From Asterias rubens (Eukaryota > Echinodermata > Asteroidea > Forcipulatida > Asteriidae): a DNA stretch of 64,000 nt. The number at the start of each line of letters is the position of its first letter. The first letter of the stretch is position 1. A model generated the notes under the pieces. That model worked only from the letters and a program-made list of their open reading frames with translations. It was not told the origin of the DNA and ran no database searches. This document shows, piece after piece, positions 1 through 12,300 of the stretch. A program made the position numbers and the translations under genes. The stretch spans positions 17,874,204-17,938,203 of the forward strand of contig NC_047065.1 in the NCBI RefSeq assembly GCF_902459465.1, in the 5' to 3' direction.

Positions 1-232
1 TAGAGTCTTCTCTTGACAAGATGAGGAAAGCATGACTATTAGTCAACTAGATCGTTTGGCCATGACACGCCATGAACATTAACTCACCATACTAGAGTCT
101 TCTCTTGACAAGATGAGGAAAGCATGATTATTAGTCAACTAGATCGCTTGGCCATGACACGCCATGAACATTAACTCACCATACTAGAGTCTTCTCTTGA
201 CAAGATGAGGAAAGCATGACTATTAGTCAACT
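1..232 (-). repeat. 92-bp tandem array of CPSF1 exon 18 3' end plus donor site
   Basis: Two full 92-bp units (1-92, 93-184) plus the authentic exon end (185-232). Read on the minus strand, each unit holds the last 53 nt of exon 18, the GTGAGT donor and 39 nt of intron. Copies are almost identical (one visible substitution, cgtttgg versus cgcttgg). The array lies in the intron after exon 18 and probably continues past the window edge. Read-through from exon 18 meets a TAA within the first intron copy. Confidence 0.93.
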
Positions 233-3200
233 CTGACTTGTCTCCAATGGTCGTTGCCGTCGGCGTCTGACTTTCATCCTTTTCAGCTGGAGGTTCTTCT
301 GTCTCACCCTCCTCCATCTTCTCTTTCTTGATGGTTATCTGGATACAAAGGTCAGTCAAAGGTCAAAGGTCAGGCAAAGACAAATCAATTAATCAGAAGG
401 AGCAGCTAAAAATTACCAGATAAAATAAGTTCATTTGATCCGATAAACAATTACAATTTGTTTATAACTTACTCTAAAGCAGTACTTAAGCTGCACAGAC
501 AAAATAGTGTTCTCATAAGGCATGAGATATTCCTCCATGAAACAACTCCCCCCCCCCCCCTGTAAGCCCCCTGGTATTCACTGCCCACTTATTATATCCA
601 TTCCACCCAATACATTCTTTCAGACCTGTTTCCTGTCCAGTCACGAGCTGTGAGTATAAATCTATTGAAGTGGTTAGCATTATTAGCTTACTGGGCCATC
701 TCCCTGACCATACTTCCAGAGGAGTATGATGGCCAATGTTAATACAAATGTGATCAGTTAACAGGGCCAGAGTTATTGGTAATTGGCTAGCAATACGGGC
801 TAGAATTGGTTATAAAGTTTTGGTTCTGACTTATCAATGTATCCATGGTATTGCCCCTGTTTATCTTCAAAGCTTAGTTCAGGAGTACAAAACCAAGAAT
901 CTGCGTTCTTCAAATAAATCCCTGCTGACTTCCCCAGTTGTCGAAATCAAGTTGTACGGTTCCTGCTTTTTCCAATATGCAGCAGTTCAGTTATGGAACA
1001 GTCTTCAAGAGGTTGTTAAACAGGCTGAGACATCAGAACAATTCAAAGCCCGGTTAAAAACATATCTGTTTACTTTGTACAAGAAATGATGATTTCCTTT
1101 TACAGCGCATAGGGACCTCATGGTGATATGCGCTATATAAGAATGATTTATTATCATTATTACAAAGAATAGTTGTAGGTTTTTCAACTTACCACTGGTT
1201 TATTTCTAATAACAGTCCACATATCCAAGCATCCAGGCAGTTCAAAGGTTGTTACAACCTGGGGTCTGATAGTTCTCTGGTAATTCAAAATAATATGACA
1301 TGCTTTTTACAATTCATTTATCAAATGGTTATCAAAAACGAATTGTAAATGCATTGGTACTTGGTACTTATCCGCCTGAAATTCTCGCTGGGGAACTTGA
1401 CAAGGTCATGAGAGCGTCGAGCATCGACTACTTTTCTTACACAAGAAATTAGGAGTCCAAATAATCAGCTTTTTACAATAATACCTATTATAGAAACTCA
1501 ACATTTTAGCAACAAAAATCCTTTTGAACTAAACTTGAAGCTTTGCTCTTTATTCTCCTGAAGACAAGCAGAATGTCTTGTTTGAAATGTAGAGAACACA
1601 CCGGCTCTTTTAAGAACCACCAATTCTTTTAGAAGAGTTCTATTACATGATTGTATCTGCAAGTCTCTCACTATTAGAAAATCTGTTTACTTTTATCAAA
1701 CCTGGCAATGCAAGAGTAATGCATGTTTATCATGCAATGTCTAACAAACCATGAACAGTAATCTAGTTACCTGTAGAACAGATAGAGCTCCGTTCTTGCC
1801 ATAACCCGAGCATGTCACTAATTCCAGATCAGGATCCAAACTGTTCTGGAACTGGGTGCAAATAATAAATACAATCAATTGTTAAAGAGCAGCCCTTAGT
1901 AGACATCGTAGACACATGTTAATATTTATTTTACACCTAAAATGTCTAATTAGTAGAAATAATTTAAGGAAAAATATACCTCTCCGTTGTTGTTTTTAAT
2001 TCAATAGATATTAAGATAATTACCTCATCAGAAAGGAACGCTGGTTCCCCCATGGTCATGTTACCACATGGTCCAATATTGATCAAACTATCACACACCT
2101 AAAAGACAAATAATCAAAATAAATTTCAATCATACACTATAATCATAATCATCATCATCAATTTCAATAATACACTATAATCATCATCATCATCATCATT
2201 ATCAATTTCAATCAGACAATGCAGTATTGATGTATGATCACAATTGACGGCTTCGGTTACAGCTATGGCTGTTGCTAACGGTGTTGCTATGGACTTCCTA
2301 TATGCAGCAATCCAGCCGTAGCAATAGCCGCCGATTCGGACCTGGTGTAACATTGTTCGTATTACTTCCAATCTCAACCCATCTCTACAAAGTGTCTCTT
2401 GAGATCTAATAGTAGGGCTCCAATTTACACTGCTTGCCAACAAGGTCCCAATTTCATAGAGATGCTGAGCACAAAAATTTGCTTAGCATAAAATTTCTTC
2501 CTTGATAAAAACATGATTACCAACAAAATTTCCATTCGATGCATATTGCCTGTTACTGGTTTCAGCTGTTGTTTGCTTACCCTGAAAATCACATGGAAAT
2601 TAGGTTGGAAATCCTGTTTTTATGAAGGCCAAACTTTCATGCTAAGCAAATTTGTGTGCTTAGCAGGTCTCTGGAATTGGACCAAGGTAAACAGATAATA
2701 CTATCTACATTTGTAAAATAAATTGTAAAACTAGGCAATTGAATACCAAGAGAGTACATGATAACGTTTTAATATCGTTTTAATATTAGTAATATGGAAA
2801 AGCATTGCACTGATATAATGACCTCATCTCAAGATGACCTTATACTGACCTCAAATGCAAAGGTCATGACATTAGAGCTGGTACTCTGCACGGTTTCCTT
2901 TCCATATACCTCTAACTCCTCTGGATCTTCAACTAACGCTACATCACTCGCTGTCAACAATCAAAGTCAAAAACAATCATAAAAAGATCAAATAAACATA
3001 CTTCACTCATTGATGCTATTGGGATGTGGTGCAAGGATGTTGAGAATTTCAAGGAAAGAATGGGGAATAAAATTATTATGTCAGAAGATTTGAAAACTGA
3101 CCATGTCTCAAGAACAGAAGGAGATAATCTGAAGAAGATTATTGTTCAAGGAAAAATGTTCAGATATTGATCCAAAAATAATAAATAAGGAAGGTGGTTT

Positions 3201-6200
3201 TACCCATCCAGTCACTTGCATCATCACTTCGAATCTTCTTCACAGGTGGTTCATCCTTTAAACAAGATCATATTTAATAGATGATAAATATGTATCATGT
3301 ATAAAGATACTATTCAGTTTTACTCGCACACCAATGTACATTAAGCACTGTCATGTATAAAGATACTATTCAGTTTTACTCGCACACCAATGTGTATTAA
3401 GATACTATTCAGTTTTACTCGCACACCAATGTGCATTAAGCACTGTCATGTATTAAGATACTATTCAGTTTTACTCGCACACCAATGTGTATTAAGATAC
3501 TATTCAGTTTTACTCGCACACCAATGTGCATTAAGCACTGTCATGTATAAAGATACTATTCAGTTTTACTCGCACACCAATGTGTATTAAGATACTATTC
3601 AGTTTTACTCGCACACCAATGTGCATTAAGCACTGTCATGTATTAAGATACTATTCAGTTTTACTCGCACACCAATGTGTATTAAGATACTATTCAGTTT
3701 TACTCGCACACCAATGTGTATTAAGCACTGTCATGTATTAAGATACTATTCAGTTTTACTCGCACACCAATGTGTATTAAGATACTATTCAGTTTTACTC
3801 GCACACCAATGTGTATTAAGCACTGTCATGTATTAAGATACTATTCAGTTTTACTCGCACACCAATGTGTATTAAGCTCTGTCATGTATTAAGATACTAT
3901 TCAGTTTTACTCGCACACCAATGTGTATTAAGATACTATTCAGTTTTACTCGCACACCAATGTGTATTAAGCACTGTCATGTATTAAGATACTATTCAGT
4001 TTTACTCGCACACCAATGTGTATTAAGATACTATTCAGTTTTACTCGCACACCAATGTACATTAAGCACTGTCATGTATAAAGATACTATTCAGTTTTAC
4101 TCGCACACCAATGTGTATTAAGATACTATTCAGTTTTACTCGCACACCAATGTGCATTAAGCACTGTCATGTATTAAGATACTATTCAGTTTTACTCGCA
4201 CACCAATGTGTATTAAGATACTATTCAGTTTTACTCGCACACCAATGTGCATTAAGCACTGTCATGTATAAAGATACTATTCAGTTTTACTCGCACACCA
4301 ATGTGTATTAAGATACTATTCAGTTTTACTCGCACACCAATGTGCATTAAGCACTGTCATGTATTAAGATACTATTCAGTTTTACTCGCACACCAATGTG
4401 TATTAAGATACTATTCAGTTTTACTCGCACACCAATGTGTATTAAGCACTGTCATGTATTAAGATACTATTCAGTTTTACTCGCACACCAATGTGTATTA
4501 AGATACTATTCAGTTTTACTCGCACACCAATGTGTATTAAGCACTGTCATGTATTAAGATACTATTCAGTTTTACTCGCACACCAATGTGTATTAAGCTC
4601 TGTCATGTATTAAGATACTATTCAGTTTTACTCGCACACCAATGTGTATTAAGATACTATTCAGTTTTACTCGCACACCAATGTGTATTAAGCACTGTCA
4701 TGTATTAAGATACTATTCAGTTTTACTCGCACACCAATGTGTATTAAGATACTATTCAGTTTTACTCGCACACCAATGTGTATTAAGCACTGTCATGTAT
4801 TAAGATACTATTCAGTTTTACTCGCACACCAATGTGTATTAAGATACTATTCAGTTTTACTCGCACACCAATGTGTATTAAGCACTGTCATGTATTAAGA
4901 TACTATTCAGTTTTACTCGCACACCAATGTGTATTAAGCTCTGTCATGTATTAAGATACTATTCAGTTTTACTCGCACACCAATGTGTATTAAGATACTA
5001 TTCAGTTTTACTCGCACACCAATGTGTATTAAGCACTGTCATGTATTAAGATACTATTCAGTTTTACTCGCACACCAATGTGTATTAAGATACTATTCAG
5101 TTTTACTCGCACACCAATGTGTATTAAGCACTGTCATGTATTAAGATACTATTCAGTTTTACTCGCACACCAATGTGTATTAAGATACTATTCAGTTTTA
5201 CTCGCACACCAATGTGTATTAAGCACTGTCATGTATTAAGATACTATTCAGTTTTACTCGCACACCAATGTGTATTAAGCACTGTCATGTATTAAGATAC
5301 TATTCAGTTTTACTCGCACACCAATGTGTATTAAGATACTATTCAGTTTTACTCGCACACCAATGTGTATTAAGCACTGTCATGTATTAAGATACTAATC
5401 AGTTTTACTCGCACACCAATGTGTATTAAGATACTATTCAGTTTTACTCGCACACCAATGTGTATTAAGCACTGTCATGTATTAAGATACTATTCAGTTT
5501 TACTCGCACACCAATGTGTATTAAGATACTATTCAGTTTTACTCGCACACCAATGTGTATTAAGCACTGTCATGTATTAAGATACTAATCAGTTTTACTC
5601 GCACACCAATGTGTATTAAGATACTATTCAGTTTTACTCGCACACCAATGTGTATTAAGCACTGTCATGTATTAAGATACTATTCAGTTTTACTCGCACA
5701 CCAATGTGTATTAAGATACTATTCAGTTTTACTCGCACACCAATGTGTATTAAGCACTGTCATGTATTAAGATACTAATCAGTTTTACTCGCACACCAAT
5801 GTGTATTAAGATACTATTCAGTTTTACTCGCACACCAATGTGTATTAAGCACTGTATACTCAGCTGGGACAACAAATCTACAGGCAAATTACTCGGGTGG
5901 GATTCAAACTCATAACCTTTGACCTTCTAGAGCAGGTAGCTAGAGGAGGTTTGAATCCTGTACAAGAGAGTATTAAATACACAGTGCTTTACATATTATC
6001 GGTGTATGGCTCAAATAAAATAAGATATTAGTTACTTGATTTCTTCCTGTTTTTTTAAGGATGGTAGGTATAGAGTTGCTTGTATCTAGTTCATAAATAA
6101 AAAACTAGTTATTTATTAAAAATAAACTTAACTTAAAGGGAAAATGTTTACTAATAATCAATTAAGTTTGTTTTTATTTATGTTACTCCTCTTTTATCCT

Positions 6201-6360
6201 CAATATGATATCAGCTTCTTCTTACCTCTTTCTTTTCATCATCTTTCTCTTTCTTAACAATATCTGCAAGAATAAAAAGTTACTTAGTTACTTAAGAAGA
6301 TTACTTGAAATGCTGTCTAGAGAGAGCCAAAATGCAGGCCATTATTTTTGCATCTAAACC

Positions 6361-6395
<35 letters not shown>

Positions 6396-9300
6396 GAATA
6401 ATAAGACTTGTAATGCGCACATATCCACCCTGCTGGGTGTTCGAGGCGCAGTAAAACCAAAAACAAAACAAAAACAAAACAAAAACAAAACACAACACAA
6501 AGAAAAACAGACACAACAAAATTAGTCATTGAAAACCTGTGACATAAGATAAGTTTTGAGAAGAGGCTTGAATTTTGCAGTACAAAGACAAGATCGAAGA
6601 TTAAGTGGTAGAGAGTTCCAGATGCGTGGCGCGGCTAAAGAAAAAGACCTGTCACCCCATGAGTGTCGAGACTTGGGTTCAATGAGGAGAAGCATAGAAC
6701 TTGATCGAAGATTCCTTGATGGAGTGTAAACTTGAAGCAGTTCAGAAATATAGTGGGGAGCCTTGCCATTTAGAGCTTTGTGGACAATGAGCATCAGCTT
6801 GAAGATGATTCGTTGAGAGATAGGGAGCCAGTGTAGTTGTTTCAGAATGGGGGTGATAGAACAGGATTTTCTAGACAGTGTCCCAATGCGGGCGGCAGTA
6901 TTTTGGAGCCGTTGAAGTCTGGAAATCTGGTTGTTTTGGAAGACTGTAGAGAAGAGCATTGCCGTTGTCAAGACGAGAAGTAACAAATGCGTGAATGACC
7001 TTTTCAGTGGCACTTTTGTCCAAGTACTTGCGAATCTTACCTATATTCCTGATGTGATATGATGATAAACGAACAATGTTGTTGATGTGTGGCTGAAGTG
7101 TCATTGATGAATCAAAAATAACCCCTAAGTTCCGAGCTTTCAGCGAGGGAGCTATCCGAGCATCACCGATGGAGATGTATGGCACTGAAACCTTAGTTAA
7201 CTGTTGACGTGACCCAAATAGAAGGAACTCTGTCTTATCATCATTTAACTTCAGGAAGTTTTGTTGTGTCCAACGTCGAATCTCTTGGATGCATTTCTCA
7301 AGTCTTGCAATAGATGCATTGGCGTTTTCTTGAGAAGATTTAAATGTGATGTATAGCTGAGTGTCGTCTGCGTACACATGGTAATTCAGATTAAATTTCA
7401 GGATGATGTTACGAATCGGTAAAGTGTATAGCGTAAACCACTGCGGGCCGAGTACCGACCCCTGTGGCACAGAGTAGTTCAAAACAACAGGGTCGGATAT
7501 CGCGGTGCCAATACATACATGCTGAGTTCTATTGTAGAGATACGATTTGCACCATGCTAGGACTGTGTCCTCTATGCCAAGGTGATTCTGGAGCCGAGAG
7601 AGAAGGATGTTGTGATCGACAGTGTCAAAAGCAGCACTCAAGTCTAGCAGGACTAGTGCTGTAAGGTTACCATTGTCCATTGCAGAGAGAATATCGTTGC
7701 TCACACGGACTAGTGCAGCCTCGGTCCCATGGAAAGGCTTGTATGCTGACTGGAACACGTCGGACAGGTTGAAAGTATGAATGTGATCAGAAATACGTGA
7801 TGAAACTACTCGTTCAATGACTTTTCCAAGATATTTTAAGTTTGCAACCGGTCTGTAGTTTTTGAATATCTCCTTGTCCAGGTTTGGTTTCTTGATGAGC
7901 GGCCTGATGTAGGAAACTTTGAGGCTATCGGGGAAACAACCGGAACTGAGGGATTCGTTTACAAGCTTAGTGATGTAGGGTACAAAAATATCGATGTTTT
8001 GCTTTATCATGGATGTTGACACTGGATCCAGCTCACAGGATTTTGAAGGAGATTTCATAATAACCCTTTGAATCTCAGCAACAGTCGCAGGCTCAAAACA
8101 CAGATAGTCTACACTCTGGTTGAAGTTGTGGCAATGTCTGCGGCACGTTGTAAGGGACTGATGAAAATGATGAGCGGATGTCTGAAATCTTGGTGACAAA
8201 GAATTTCTGGAACTCATTTGCTAAGTCCTGGTCATTGTAAGTGGATGGAAGGACAGGGGTTTTGGGTTTGAGCAACAACTTACCAATTATCTTGAAAAGC
8301 TTCTTTTGATCTCCTGAGGATTCTTGTACTTGAGATGAATAATGGATGATCTTTGCCTGGTTGATCAAATTCCTAACTACTTTACCATATGTCCTTTTGG
8401 TTGCTAAGCAGTTTGCAACAGCTAATTCTATTTTCTGAACAAATATTTAGAATTCTACATTCACAACTTCAGTTTAACTCATAACCTTCTTAGTTTTGTT
8501 TCTGTAGATATTATTTACTCCTAATCCTTTGCATTCTAGCAGTGAATAACCAGATTCAAGAAATATGAATAAAATGTTAAAACAGAAACTTGAAGACGAA
8601 GTTACCTGTAGTGATTCCATCTGTTGCTTTCTCTGCATACTTCAATAAGAGAGAGTTTCCAAGACGCGAACCAAGAAACAGATATCCTTCATCCAATGAA
8701 CAAATCTACACAAAAATAGAACAGACACTTCATGGAAACCTTCCTGAAGATTTATGTTAACAAGTCTCTCTGAAGTCATTTACGATGGACATCTTCCAAA
8801 CCAAAATGCAGCATTCAGGCAACATCAGCAAAATTCATGGAAATTATTTTTCAGAGCTTTTGGAGCTTCATGAGTAATTATTTGTGCCAAATTAAACGAG
8901 GTGGTAGCCAATTCATTCTTGAATGCCACACACTTGTACAACAGGACAAAAGTCTGTAATTTGGAGTTACACAAGAACACCAGAAAAAACGAAAATTTAC
9001 AAGGCATGTTTTCCAGAACCTGTTGTCCTTCTTTGTATGAATGAAACAAAGGTACAGAAGGTGCCTTCCTCAACTTGTTACACACTGGAGAGTCCAGGTG
9101 GATAAAAATATCAACTGTCTGGCTGTCAACAAAAAATTGTGGAAAACCCAATGTTGTTCTTTGCATTAAAACATCCACTGAAAGTCTGTCCAAAAACAAA
9201 TTGCGATTAAAGATGTTATCAAACGTGGAGAGGCTGAAAGATCTAAATATTCAGCATACTTACACAGCAGGTTAATACACTGGCAGCAGCTTTGTCAAAA

Positions 9301-12300
9301 TGGAAACCTCTTACACTTCGCATACAGTCAATTAACAACGTCAGTACGTAGCTATAATGAAACAGGGACATGAAGGTATAAACAGTCAGTATTAACAATG
9401 TTAGCAAATCGGGAATTGCCTTGTGTAAACTGGTGCCAGATTATCGCAGACTCCTGCATCCCTTTACACCGTACGGTTAAATTATAATTGATTAATTGAT
9501 AAGAATGACTTACATTTCTCCTCCTTTAAGAGACAAAACTAGTTTGTCATAAGAGATGAAAGTGGCTTGAGCACAATCTAAGCTGATGCAGACACCATCT
9601 TGTGGTCCTAGAGTAAGAAAAGATTCATTCAAAACAATCGTAAGAAAACAATCTTAGCTGATGCATACACCATCTTGTGGTCCTAGAGTAAGAAAAGATT
9701 CATTCAAAACAATCATAAGAAAACAATCTTAGCTGATGCAGACACCATCTTGTGGTCCTAGAGTAAGAAAAGATTCATTCAAAACAATCATAAGAAAACA
9801 ACAGCAGCAAAAAAGTGTTATTCCTGTGTAAAATGTTCGTGACAATTAATGAGATTTTCCAATAATTGAGAATTTCCATAAGTTACTTACTGAGAGGAAA
9901 CGCTGTACTCCGCTCTGTGATTGAGTTGAGTGAAACGCCGTAAGGAGGAATACTCTGATTCAGGTATAGAAGAGAATTGACTGCTAGAAGCAACACACCA
10001 CCTTAACAAAGATAATAAAGACAAGGTTAGAATAAATAGGACTGAATACACGGCTAGAAGCAACACACCACCTTAACAAAGATAATAAAGACAAGGTTAG
10101 AATAAATAGGACTGAATACACGACTAGAAGCAACACACCACCCTAACAAAGATAATAAAGACAAGGTTAGAATCAAGGAGTACTAACAAATAGGACTGAA
10201 TACACGGCTAGAAGCAACACACCACCTTAACAAAGATAATAAAGACAAGGTTAGAATAAATAGGACTGAATACACGGCTAGAAGCAACACACCACCTTAA
10301 CAAAGATAATAAAGACAAGGTTAGAATAAATAGGACTGAATACACGGCTAGAAGCAACACACCACCTTAACAAAGATAATAAAGACAAGGTTAGAATCAA
10401 GGAGTACTAACAAATAGGACTGAATACACGGCTAGAAGCAACACACCACCTAAACAAAGATAATAAAGACAAGGTTAGAATAAATAGGACTGAATACATG
10501 GCTAGAAGCAACACACCACCTAAACAAAGATAATAAAGACAAGGTTAGAATAAATCGGACTGAATACACGGCTAGAAGTAACACACCACCTAAACAAAGA
10601 TAATAAAGACAAGGTTAGAATCAAGGAGTAATAACAAATAGGACTGAATACACGGCTAGAAGCAACACACCACCTAAACAAAGATAATAAAGACAAGGTT
10701 AGAATCAAGGAGTAATAACAAATAGGACTGAATACACGGCTAGAAGCAACACACCACCTTAACAAAGATAATAAAGACAAGGTTAGAATCAAGGAGTACT
10801 AACAAATAGGACTGAATACACGGCTAGAAGCAACACACCACCTAAACAAAGATAATAAAGACAAGGTTAGAATAAATAGGACTGAATACACAGCTAGAAG
10901 TAACACAGCACCTTAACAAAGATAACAAGATTACAATGAATAGTAATACTAACAAACCCTACTACAAATAGGACTGAATACACAGCTAGAAGTAACACAC
11001 CACCTTAACAAATATAACAAGCTTGTAATGTTAGAATCAAGAAGTACTAACAAACCCTATACAAATAGGACTGAATACATGGCTAGAAGCAACACAGAAC
11101 CTTATCAAAGATAACAAGATTACAATGAATAGTAATACTAACAAACCCTACTACAAATAGGACTGAATACACAGCTAGAAGTAACACACCACCTTAACAA
11201 ATATAACAAGATATTGGTTTGGGTACAGCACACATATGTACACAGTCATACGGTACCTACCTATTGGTTTGGGTACAGCACACACATGTACACAGTCATA
11301 CGGTACCTACCTATTGGTTTGGGTACAGCACCCGGTACCTACCTATTGGTTTGGGTACAGCACACACATGTACACAGTCATACAGTACCTACCTATTGGT
11401 TTGGGTACAGCACCTGGTACCTACCTATTGGTTTGGGTACAGCACACACATGTACACAGTCATACGGTACCTACCTATTGGTTTGGGTACAGCACCCGGT
11501 ACCTACCTATTGGTTTGGGTACAGCACACACATGTACACAGTCATACAGTACCTACCTATTGGTTTGGGTACAGCACCCGGTACCTACCTATTGGTTTGG
11601 GTACAACACACACATGTACACAGTCATACAGTACCTACCTATTGGTTTGGGTACAGCACCTGGTACCTACCTATTGGTTTGGGTACAGCACACACATGTA
11701 CACAGTCATACAGTACCTACCTATTGGTTTGGGTACATCACCCGGTACCTACCTATTGGTTTGGGTACAACACACACATGTACACAGTCATACAGTACCT
11801 ACCTATTGGTTTGGGTACAGCACCTGGTACCTACCTATTGGTTTGGGTACAGCACCTGGTACCTACCTATTGGTTTGGGTACAACACACACATGTACACA
11901 GTCATACGGTACCTACCTATTGGTTTGGGTACAGCACACACATGTACACAGTCATACAGTACCTACCTATTGGTTTGGGTACAGCACCCGGTACCTACCT
12001 ATTGGTTTGGGTACAACACACACATGTACACAGTCATACAGTACCTACCTATTGGTTTGGGTACAGCACCTGGTACCTACCTATTGGTTTGGGTACAACA
12101 CACACATGTACACAGTCATACGGTACCTACCTATTGGTTTGGGTACAGCACACACATGTACACAGTCATACAGTACCTACCTATTGGTTTGGGTACAGCA
12201 CCCGGTACCTACCTATTGGTTTGGGTACAACACACACATGTACACAGTCATACAGTACCTACCTATTGGTTTGGGTACAGCACCCGGTACCTACCTATTG

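Noticed and set aside
820-1089. Small host gene of 89 codons
   Set aside because: The sequence is the thumb block of a LINE reverse transcriptase followed by a LINE tail.
3390-4311. Repeated 66-codon frames
   Set aside because: Each is the same piece of the 39/56-bp minisatellite, with no start context or homology.
3292-5857. CRISPR array
   Set aside because: The regular repeats have no unique spacers, and the genome is clearly eukaryotic. Same for 42025-43115 and 44257-46013.
10520-10792. Minus-strand 90-codon frame
   Set aside because: Read-through of the exon 8 acceptor array, low-complexity repetition.
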